Shown here: piece after piece, positions 31,488 to 39,043 of the stretch
Position numbering within the stretch: the stretch's first letter is position 1
Layout: each line of letters opens with the position of its first letter
Assembly: GCA_903882525.1 (NCBI GenBank)
Contig: CAIRXI010000078.1
Coordinates: 1-39,043 of the forward strand
Length of the DNA stretch: 39,043 nucleotides
Direction: 5' to 3'
Source: an uncultured Pseudomonadota bacterium
GTDB lineage: Bacteria; Pseudomonadota; Gammaproteobacteria; Burkholderiales; Methylophilaceae
Position numbers and translations under genes: made by a program
Notes under the pieces: generated by a model
The model's database searches: none
The model's input: the letters and a program-made list of their open reading frames with translations, nothing else
Told to the model about the DNA's origin: nothing

Positions 31488-32906
31488 TTACTTTCCTGCG
31501 GGGATTTTGACTGGCACATACAGCGTATTCTCACCGCGTTGCACTAGCAATGCGATGGTTTTCCCTACAGGGATACCCAAAAGCTGTTTGTTAAATTGGT
31601 CTAAAGACTGTACTTCAGAATTATTGAGGCCAAGGATTATATCCCCATGACGTACGCCTGCTTGTGCTACGGCTCCTTGCGAGTCAACGACCATCAAGCC
31701 ATTTTTACCATTTAGCTTTTTCCTTTGCTGCACTGTCAGCTCTTTTAAAGTCAAGCCTATGCGGTTCATTTCCGGCTTGGTGGCGGGCTTACTATTTTGA
31801 AATGCCTCGCTTGCGTCGGCCGGCATCTCACCCACCCCTACGTTAAGCATCTTCACGCTGCCTTTACGCAGAATCTCAACCGGCACAATTCTGCCTGGCT
31901 TTGCTGACCCTACCGCGCGCGGCAAATCTGCTGAAGCGACAATGGGCTTGTCATCAAACTTGGTAATGACATCTCCAGGCTCTAAGCCACCTTTATCAGC
32001 AGGGCCGTTTTTCTCAACACCAGCCACTAACGCCCCATTGGTATTTTTCATTGAAAACGATTCTGCCAACTCCTTACTAATCTCCTGAATGGCAATACCC
32101 AACCAACCACGCGTGATCTTTCCGCTAGATTTCAGTTGATTAGAAATCTCAAGCGCTACATCAATTGGAATCGCGAACGATAAGCCCATAGAGCCACCGC
32201 TACGGCTATAGATTTGCGAATTAATGCCCACCACTTCACCGCTTAAATTAAACAGCGGACCGCCGGAATTACCCGGATTAATCGCAACATCGGTTTGGAT
32301 AAATGGCACAAAGTTTTCTTGCGGTAAGGCGCGCCCTTTGGCGCTGACAATGCCCGCAGTCATTGTATTTTCTAGGCCAAACGGTGAGCCGATGGCGGCC
32401 ACCCAAGCCCCCACTTTCAGTTTAGCAGGGTCACCAATGGTGACTTTAGGTAAGCCTGTCGCCTCGATCTTAACCAACGCCACATCAGTGCGCTTATCAA
32501 CGCCTATAATTTTGGCCTTAAATTCACGCTTATCAAACAGCTTGACCACCACTTCATCAGCCTCAGAGACGACATGCGCGTTGGTTAGGATGTATCCATC
32601 ACTACTAATAATAAAACCTGAGCCTAACGACTGCGTTTTGTATTCAGCTGGTGGTGTACCATTCTGCCCAGGTACCACGGGAATGCCAAACCGTTTAAAA
32701 AACTCCTGCATCTGTTCATCACCTGGCATACCCGGAAACTGCATCGCCCCAGCGTCTTGTCGCACATTTTGCGTCACACTAATATTAACCACTTCTCCGC
32801 CATGCTTTTCAGCCAACTCGGTAAAGTCAGGCAGACTCTGTGCATAAACATCCAAATGTAAGGCTGAAGTCAGCGCGAATACTAAAATGGCAATCCAATT
32901 TTTCAT
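31488..32906 (-). CDS. mucD: DegP/MucD-type (Do) periplasmic serine protease
   Basis: Signal peptide; triad contexts LTNAHVV, KRTDVALVKI, GNSGGPLFN; two PDZ domains; linked to the rpoE block. Confidence 0.95.
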   Translation of the reverse strand: MKNWIAILVFALTSALHLDVYAQSLPDFTELAEKHGGEVVNISVTQNVRQDAGAMQFPGMPGDEQMQEFFKRFGIPVVPGQNGTPPAEYKTQSLGSGFIISSDGYILTNAHVVSEADEVVVKLFDKREFKAKIIGVDKRTDVALVKIEATGLPKVTIGDPAKLKVGAWVAAIGSPFGLENTMTAGIVSAKGRALPQENFVPFIQTDVAINPGNSGGPLFNLSGEVVGINSQIYSRSGGSMGLSFAIPIDVALEISNQLKSSGKITRGWLGIAIQEISKELAESFSMKNTNGALVAGVEKNGPADKGGLEPGDVITKFDDKPIVASADLPRAVGSAKPGRIVPVEILRKGSVKMLNVGVGEMPADASEAFQNSKPATKPEMNRIGLTLKELTVQQRKKLNGKNGLMVVDSQGAVAQAGVRHGDIILGLNNSEVQSLDQFNKQLLGIPVGKTIALLVQRGENTLYVPVKIPAGK

Positions 32907-32916
32907 GTGTTAACCC

Positions 32917-33393
32917 TTATTCAGTTTCAAGTTTGTCTGCGTCCACAGTTGCTGCTTGTCGCAAGATTGTTGCTTGATATTTTAGTGCGTAGGCTTTAGC
33001 AGTGCAACTGCGACCGAGCATGAAGCGCTTAACCAAGACAAAGCTTAGCAACAAGCCAGTTGTGGCACCGATCATGACATAAAATTCATTGTTGAAATAG
33101 ATATCGGTTAGCACAGCACCGATTAACATCCCTAACATCGGGAGAACATAAAGCAGGAATACTGAACTTAGCATTGCCTGTTCATTGATACCAACGACTA
33201 CACTGTCGCCAACATTGGCATGAATTGCATTCTCAGCAGTAAAGCCATGGCTTTTATGCCCAAGCAACTTGCCCCAGGTAGCATTTCCGCAACCGCGTTT
33301 CTGACCGCAAAGGCCACAAGCAGTCCGCCTTTCAATTTCCAACGTCGCTTGATTGTCGACACAAGCAGTTACAACGGCATATTCTTCTATCAT
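32917..33393 (-). CDS. rseC: RseC/MucC-family regulator
   Basis: N-terminal cysteine cluster CGLCGQKRGCG, two hydrophobic helices, synteny with rseB. Confidence 0.88.
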   Translation of the reverse strand: MIEEYAVVTACVDNQATLEIERRTACGLCGQKRGCGNATWGKLLGHKSHGFTAENAIHANVGDSVVVGINEQAMLSSVFLLYVLPMLGMLIGAVLTDIYFNNEFYVMIGATTGLLLSFVLVKRFMLGRSCTAKAYALKYQATILRQAATVDADKLETE

Positions 33394-33426
33394 AGAGGCC
33401 TATAGGGGAAGGATTGTCTTGATTGA

Positions 33427-34404
33427 TTATTTATTAAAGATGACCGCATTACCAATTTGAGCTGCCGTAATTTCCGGGACCTCACCAACCACAGTGACCT
33501 GATAACCATCCGTCACATTCATATAATAACTGGTATTTCCAACAACTGCTTGGGTAGCCTTAGTACTGGCTTTAGATTTTAGGTTAGCTGGTTCAATAAA
33601 CAAGGACACGTAAGCCATGCCATCTGAAAATACGACATGGGTAACCGGCAGCGTCTTACCATGCACCATGCGAATCATTTGATCTACTTTGCGATATCCT
33701 GCAGGGAGCTCTTTGATACTCCATGCATTTGCAGCACCAGTATCCGTGCTGGTGGGAACCTCATCTTCCATCACATAGTTTTTTTTGCTATCAATCTTAG
33801 GTCTAAACCAATCTAAACCTGCAACATGTATTAAGCCAATCTGATTGAAAGCAATACTCTCAATGACTTCGTTGTGGCTATTGAGTAGCACCGATTTCAA
33901 CAGCAAGCCATATTCGCTATCGACCCAAAGCTTGTAGCTGTATCTTAAACCATCCTTAGATTCTAATAGATAAATCTGCGCTTGGCGGTCGGCTATGCGC
34001 TCTAATTCACCGCTGTGCAATGCATAGTTCGCTCTGATTGAATCCAGATTGGTCGGCAATACGGCAGGGAACATATTCTGTCCATGTCGTTTTTCAATCA
34101 CAACTTTTTCATTTTTTTGGTTGTAAATCACCAAGTCATTGCCCTGACTAAGTAATTGACGCGGCGTCCCGTCTAGCAACACATTGCGTGAAAATTCACC
34201 TTTGTCGGTAAACATATGGGTGATTTGCACAGACTTGGACTGTTTGCCACTTTGGCAAACGAAAATACCTTGATAACTTAAAGCGCGTGCAGCGACAGCC
34301 GCTTTTTGCAGCACTTGCCACATATCATCATCACTTGCCGCCTGCGCACCCAAACTAGCAGTAATTAAGATACAAACTGCAATAAAATGCTTCATGTGCA
34401 TCAT
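33427..34404 (-). CDS. rseB: RseB/MucB sigma-E regulatory protein
   Basis: Signal peptide; AARALSYQGIFVCQSG; rpoE-rseA-rseB synteny. Confidence 0.93.
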   Translation of the reverse strand: MMHMKHFIAVCILITASLGAQAASDDDMWQVLQKAAVAARALSYQGIFVCQSGKQSKSVQITHMFTDKGEFSRNVLLDGTPRQLLSQGNDLVIYNQKNEKVVIEKRHGQNMFPAVLPTNLDSIRANYALHSGELERIADRQAQIYLLESKDGLRYSYKLWVDSEYGLLLKSVLLNSHNEVIESIAFNQIGLIHVAGLDWFRPKIDSKKNYVMEDEVPTSTDTGAANAWSIKELPAGYRKVDQMIRMVHGKTLPVTHVVFSDGMAYVSLFIEPANLKSKASTKATQAVVGNTSYYMNVTDGYQVTVVGEVPEITAAQIGNAVIFNK

Positions 34405-34883
34405 TTAGAGTAACTTACGGTTTGTATATAGTAGGCACTGCCTGATGGCGCAGTAGTTTGATGCGCTAATAAATATTCCGCAGGAATGGCCGATGTTACT
34501 GCTTCTCCTTGTGCATCAGCAACCAAATCACTGGCAACTTGTGTAGGTTGATGCAACGCCATCCAACCAACCACCATTACCGCCGCAACCGAGGCGGCAA
34601 TTGACCAAGAGGCGGGGACTTTATGATGTGGCTTAAACGCTTCACCTGACATAGCTAGCGTAGCATTAGGCGCCAGTACAGTTGGCTCTGAATCTAATCT
34701 TTGCATTAAACTTTGTTTGAAATTAGGGCTTAGGTTGTTATCCCCACGCATCAAATCACCAATCATATGGTACTGACTCCAAGCCTCGGCACCCTGCTTG
34801 GAGGATTGCAGCATCGTAATTAAATAGGCAGCATCTTCGATGGCTATTTCGTCGTCAATTAAGGCTGATATTTGCTCGTTCAT
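34401..34883 (-). CDS. rseA: RseA/MucA anti-sigma-E factor
   Basis: MNEQISALIDDEI, WSQYHMIGDLMRGD, single central TM segment; 4-nt overlap with rseB. Confidence 0.93.
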   Translation of the reverse strand: MNEQISALIDDEIAIEDAAYLITMLQSSKQGAEAWSQYHMIGDLMRGDNNLSPNFKQSLMQRLDSEPTVLAPNATLAMSGEAFKPHHKVPASWSIAASVAAVMVVGWMALHQPTQVASDLVADAQGEAVTSAIPAEYLLAHQTTAPSGSAYYIQTVSYSK

Positions 34884-34947
34884 TGTTTACTCCTGAAACA
34901 CTTACACTAATACTATTAAATTGATGGGAATTTATTTATAACTTGAA

Positions 34948-35565
34948 TTACCAACGCTTATGATCTGGGGTGTCTAACAAGGGCCTCAGCTTCACCGCAA
35001 TAGTTTCACGCGCCCTAAAAATACGTGAGCGCACAGTGCCAATTGGGCAACTCATGATACTGGCAATCTCTTCGTAACTTAACCCCTCTATCTCACGTAA
35101 AGTAATCGCGGTTCTGAGTTCTTCTGGCAAACTGGCAACGGTATCATTTACTGTTTGCGCAATCTGCTTAGTCATTAAAGTAGATTCTGGGGTTTCGGTA
35201 GTCCGCAATTCATTACCGCTATCAAAATTCTCCGCATCATCAATTTCAATATCGGTGCTAACCGTTGGTCTGCGCCCTAATGCCACTAAATGATTTTTTG
35301 CGGTATTGATACCAATGCGATACAGCCAAGTGTAAAAAGCACTATCACCACGAAAGTTAGGTAATGCTCGATAGGCTTTAATAAAAGATTCTTGCACCAC
35401 ATCTTCGATTTCAGACTGATCACGAATCATACGCGACAGTAGTCGACCTAATTTGCGCTGATACTTATCCACTAGCATGCCGAAGGCGCGCTTATCGCCA
35501 CGTTGCGCTAGCAGCACAAGCTCATGATCAATTTCACGATTACTGGGTGTTGGAGTTGCTGTCAC
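34948..35565 (-). CDS. rpoE: RNA polymerase sigma-E factor
   Basis: REIDHELVLLAQRGDKRAFGMLVDKYQRKL, EDVVQESFIKAYRALPNFRGDSAFYTWLYRI. GTG start at 35565 with upstream GAGGG preferred over the TTG start of the track ORF (35706). Confidence 0.93.
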   Translation of the reverse strand: MTATPTPSNREIDHELVLLAQRGDKRAFGMLVDKYQRKLGRLLSRMIRDQSEIEDVVQESFIKAYRALPNFRGDSAFYTWLYRIGINTAKNHLVALGRRPTVSTDIEIDDAENFDSGNELRTTETPESTLMTKQIAQTVNDTVASLPEELRTAITLREIEGLSYEEIASIMSCPIGTVRSRIFRARETIAVKLRPLLDTPDHKRW

Positions 35566-35779
35566 GACGCTTAGGCCCTCTGCGGGCAAAATCCCGACAT
35601 GTTTTGTTTCATGAATAGGAGTATAACCTTGCCCCGCCCCTTGCACGAAGCTAATTTGCGTAAGCTTATGCATTTTGGTAAGTTGTATTCTCATGCCTCT
35701 CCCCAACTAACATTACATATTAATAATTAACCATGCCTTACATTTATTGCGGTTGTTATACGGTTGCTATTACCCCTAT

Positions 35780-35808
35780 AATGACCGCGACACAAGATGA
35801 TAAGTTCC
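35780..35808 (-). promoter_or_regulatory. Candidate autoregulatory sigma-E promoter of rpoE
   Basis: Minus strand GGAACTT-N17-TCATT versus the sigma-E/AlgU consensus GAACTT-N16/17-TCtga. Confidence 0.6.
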
Positions 35809-35885
35809 TGAGCGAACACTTTCTGTCACCACTCAACTTAATCACTGAATTTAACTTCAGTATTTAACTTTTGGCCCTAAGTAAA

Positions 35886-37529
35886 ATGCAGCAATTTGAT
35901 GTACTGATTATTGGCAGTGGACTCGCTGGTTTATCTCTGGCACTGCGAACTGCCGAGCATAAAAAAGTATGTTTGGTGAGCAAACGTCGCATCAACGACA
36001 CGGCGAGTGACTGGGCGCAAGGCGGCATTGCGGCAGTCATCAATGATGATAACGATACCGTTGAAGCGCACATTCAAGATACCCTAACGGCCGGCGCAGG
36101 ACTTTGTGATGCCGCTGTGACTGAACTGGTAGCAAAGCAAGCGAAACCTGCGGTAGAGTGGCTGATTGCGCAGGGCGTAGGATTTACACGCGAGCAAGAT
36201 GACAGCGGTTATCACTTAACCCGTGAAGGTGGACATAGCCATAGACGCGTGATTCATGCCGCAGATGCGACAGGGCACGCCATACAGACCACACTTTCTG
36301 AGAAGGTACGCACCCATCCCAATATCTGCCTGTTGGAAAATCATATTGCCGTTGATTTAATTACCACCCGTAAAGTCACACAAACAAAAATAGAACAGGC
36401 CGACGACAATAGTTGCTTGGGGGCCTACGTATTAGATAATCACACAGGCAAGGTGATCACAATTGCTGCTCAAAATACTATTCTAGCCACCGGTGGCGCA
36501 GGCAAGGTGTACTTATACACGACCAATCCAGATGTCAGTACCGGCGACGGGATGGCGATGGCATGGCGTGCCGGCTGTCGTATGGCCAACATGGAGTTTA
36601 TTCAATTCCACCCCACCTGCTTATTTCATCCCCACGCTAAATCATTTTTAATTTCTGAAGTGGTGCGCGGTGAGGGTGGTTTGCTAAAGCTGGCGGATGG
36701 CACGCGCTTTATGCCTGAGTATGATGTGCGGGCCGAGCTTGCACCGAGAGATATTGTCGCGCGGGCCATCGACTTTGAAATGAAAAAACGCGGGCTAGAC
36801 TGCGTTTACTTGGATATCTCACATAAACCGCTCGCTTTTATTATGGAACATTTCCCTAATATTTATAGACGCTGCCTTGAGCTTGGCATCGACATGAGTA
36901 AAGCGCCGATTCCAGTAGTGCCAGCCGCGCACTATATTTGCGGCGGAGTGATGACCGATGATAAAGGCCGTACTGATATTAAAAATCTATATGCAGTTGG
37001 TGAAACTGCCTGTACTGGATTACATGGTGCTAATCGGCTAGCCAGCAACTCGCTGTTGGAGTGTCTCGTATTTGGACACACTGCCGCTGAAGATATTTTA
37101 AGTCAGCCGACAAAACTCTCGCCACAACTGCCTTACTGGGACGAAAGCCGCGTCACCGATGCCGATGAAGAAGTGCTGATTACTCATACCTGGGATGAAC
37201 TACGCCGCTTCATGTGGAACTATGTAGGCATTGTACGTACCGACAAGCGTCTAAGTCGCGCCCTGCATCGTATCCATATGCTTCGTAATGAAGTCCATGA
37301 GTTTTATAGCAACTTTAAAGTCAGTAACGATCTAATTGAGTTGCGTAACTTACTGCAGGTTGCTGAACTGATCGTCGAAAGTGCAATTGCACGCAAAGAA
37401 AGTCGTGGCTTGCACTTTAGTAAAGACCACCCGAATTTAGATGCGGATGCTATTCCTACCGTACTCGTACCTTCAAACTACTATAGCCTGCTCGATAGCG
37501 ACCAAAGACACCCGCACTCAATGCTTTAA
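35886..37529 (+). CDS. nadB: L-aspartate oxidase
   Basis: [54 protein letters not shown]; divergent from rpoE. Start ATG 35886 preferred over TTG 35871. Confidence 0.97.
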   Translation: MQQFDVLIIGSGLAGLSLALRTAEHKKVCLVSKRRINDTASDWAQGGIAAVINDDNDTVEAHIQDTLTAGAGLCDAAVTELVAKQAKPAVEWLIAQGVGFTREQDDSGYHLTREGGHSHRRVIHAADATGHAIQTTLSEKVRTHPNICLLENHIAVDLITTRKVTQTKIEQADDNSCLGAYVLDNHTGKVITIAAQNTILATGGAGKVYLYTTNPDVSTGDGMAMAWRAGCRMANMEFIQFHPTCLFHPHAKSFLISEVVRGEGGLLKLADGTRFMPEYDVRAELAPRDIVARAIDFEMKKRGLDCVYLDISHKPLAFIMEHFPNIYRRCLELGIDMSKAPIPVVPAAHYICGGVMTDDKGRTDIKNLYAVGETACTGLHGANRLASNSLLECLVFGHTAAEDILSQPTKLSPQLPYWDESRVTDADEEVLITHTWDELRRFMWNYVGIVRTDKRLSRALHRIHMLRNEVHEFYSNFKVSNDLIELRNLLQVAELIVESAIARKESRGLHFSKDHPNLDADAIPTVLVPSNYYSLLDSDQRHPHSML

Positions 37530-37721
37530 TTCAATAAGCTATCTATTTTCTTAATTATCCGTATAATCCAGTTTCCCTGCGCCAACCAATCAGCGTAGCG
37601 GTCCAAATACCTTAATCTTTCTGATTTCTTAAATCCTCAAGAAGATTTACAAACCTGCCTACCTCGATTGGTGTTGCTTCATAAGTAATAGGTTGGCTTA
37701 AACCCAAGCTGGAGCATTACA

Positions 37722-39043
37722 TTGTCTATTGAAACAAACCCAACCCTTAACTTTAACGAGTTAGGATTAGCTGAACCCATTTTGCGTGCGATTATCGACG
37801 CCGGTTACACCACCCCAACCCCTATTCAAGCGAAAGCCATACCGCAAGTATTAAGTGGTGGCGATTTATTGGCTGGGGCACAAACCGGCACTGGCAAGAC
37901 CGCAGGTTTCACCTTGCCTATTTTGCATTTACTCAGTCAAAAACCTTTGGCTGAACAAGCAAAAGGCCGCCCACGCTGCCTAATGCTTACACCTACGCGT
38001 GAATTAGCTGCACAGATTGAAGAGTCAGTTAAAACTTACGGTAAATACTTACCGCTAACTTCAACTGTTATTTTTGGTGGCGTTAATGCCAATCCACAAA
38101 TTGCACGCTTAAAAAAGCCACTAGATATATTAGTTGCCACACCAGGCCGCCTGCTTGATCACGCCAACCAAAGAAACGTTGATCTATCTGGTGTAGAAAT
38201 TCTGGTGCTAGATGAAGCTGACCGTATGTTGGACATGGGCTTTATCCGCGATATTAAAAAAATTCTGGCTATGCTACCTAAGCAACGTCAAAACTTACTC
38301 TTTTCAGCAACCTTCTCGGAAGAGATTAAAGGTTTGGCCGATGGCCTATTGCATAACCCAGGCTTTGTTGAAGTGGCGCGCCGCAATACAGCGTCTGAGC
38401 TGGTTGAGCAAACTGTGCATTTGGTGAATCAAAGTCATAAGCGCGAGTTAGTTAGCCATCTTATTAAACACCACGACTGGAAACAAGTCCTGGTATTTAC
38501 TCGCACCAAACATGGTGCGAATCGTTTAGCAGAAAAGTTGATTAAAGATGACATTCAAGCGGCAGCCATTCATGGCAACAAAAGCCAAGGCGCACGTACC
38601 AAAGCGCTAGCGCAATTTAAAGACGGCACCATGCGCGTATTGGTTGCAACCGACATTGCTGCACGTGGTTTAGATATTGATCAATTACCACAAGTGGTAA
38701 ATTTTGAATTACCCAATGTACCTGAAGATTACGTGCATCGTATCGGCCGTACTGGTCGTGCCGGGAGTAGTGGCGCCGCAGTATCGTTGGTCGATCGTGA
38801 AGAACTCAAATTACTAAAAGATATTGAAAAGCTGATTAAGCGCGAGATTCCAAAAGTGGTGGCAGAAGGCTTCACGCCATCCGCTAATCCAGAGCCAGAA
38901 GCGCCACGCGCACCAAGACAACCGCATGGTCAGTCAAGAAAACCAGCCGGTGGTGGCCAAAATGCTGGTCGCAATCAAGGCCGTGGTCAGACACAAGGCC
39001 GTACACCTAATGCAACACAAGGAGCTGAAGGCCGTCCAGCGCA
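37722..39043 (+). CDS. rhlE: DEAD-box RNA helicase, RhlE type (3' truncated by window edge)
   Basis: [47 protein letters not shown], then a basic/Gly/Gln-rich tail. TTG start with GGAG SD; open to the window end so absent from the ORF track. Confidence 0.93.
   Translation, partial: MSIETNPTLNFNELGLAEPILRAIIDAGYTTPTPIQAKAIPQVLSGGDLLAGAQTGTGKTAGFTLPILHLLSQKPLAEQAKGRPRCLMLTPTRELAAQIEESVKTYGKYLPLTSTVIFGGVNANPQIARLKKPLDILVATPGRLLDHANQRNVDLSGVEILVLDEADRMLDMGFIRDIKKILAMLPKQRQNLLFSATFSEEIKGLADGLLHNPGFVEVARRNTASELVEQTVHLVNQSHKRELVSHLIKHHDWKQVLVFTRTKHGANRLAEKLIKDDIQAAAIHGNKSQGARTKALAQFKDGTMRVLVATDIAARGLDIDQLPQVVNFELPNVPEDYVHRIGRTGRAGSSGAAVSLVDREELKLLKDIEKLIKREIPKVVAEGFTPSANPEPEAPRAPRQPHGQSRKPAGGGQNAGRNQGRGQTQGRTPNATQGAEGRPA

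Noticed and set aside
32224-32847. 207-aa plus-strand ORF opposite mucD
   Set aside because: Antisense open frame over a clear protease CDS; Ser/Thr/Pro-rich composition is typical of shadow ORFs.

Overview
The window looks like a chromosomal segment from a betaproteobacterium; gene content and style suggest a Methylophilaceae-like methylotroph, but this is inference. It is almost fully coding. Left to right: the C-terminal end of feoB (missing from the ORF track); glnB and nadE; a secreted ankyrin protein; sucD/sucC; serB; a minus-strand cassette of a small ankyrin protein, a monoheme cytochrome c, an FccB-type flavoprotein, an NHL/SMP-30-like protein and a DUF455 ferritin-like protein; purL; glgP; htpG; a polyphosphate neighbourhood (ppx, a lysine/alanine-rich H1-like protein, sixA, ppk1); tcdA; the acpS-pdxJ-recO-era-rnc-lepB-lepA block; the mucD-rseC-rseB-rseA-rpoE envelope-stress block; divergent nadB; and a truncated rhlE-type DEAD-box helicase. 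I saw no rRNA, tRNA, CRISPR array, transposase or integrase. The strongest candidate for something undescribed is the small protein at 20855-21298. It has a histone-H1-like K/A/P tail, a C-terminal segment that reads like a ribbon-helix-helix domain, and a terminal GRPKK motif. It sits between ppx and sixA-ppk1, and an inverted repeat lies just upstream of its Shine-Dalgarno. Regulatory candidates include a Pho box with correctly spaced -10 upstream of ppk1, a sigma-E-type promoter upstream of rpoE, a sigma-32-type promoter upstream of htpG, and a 19-bp palindrome between htpG and ppx. All calls come from reading the sequence; no database or folding computation was run.
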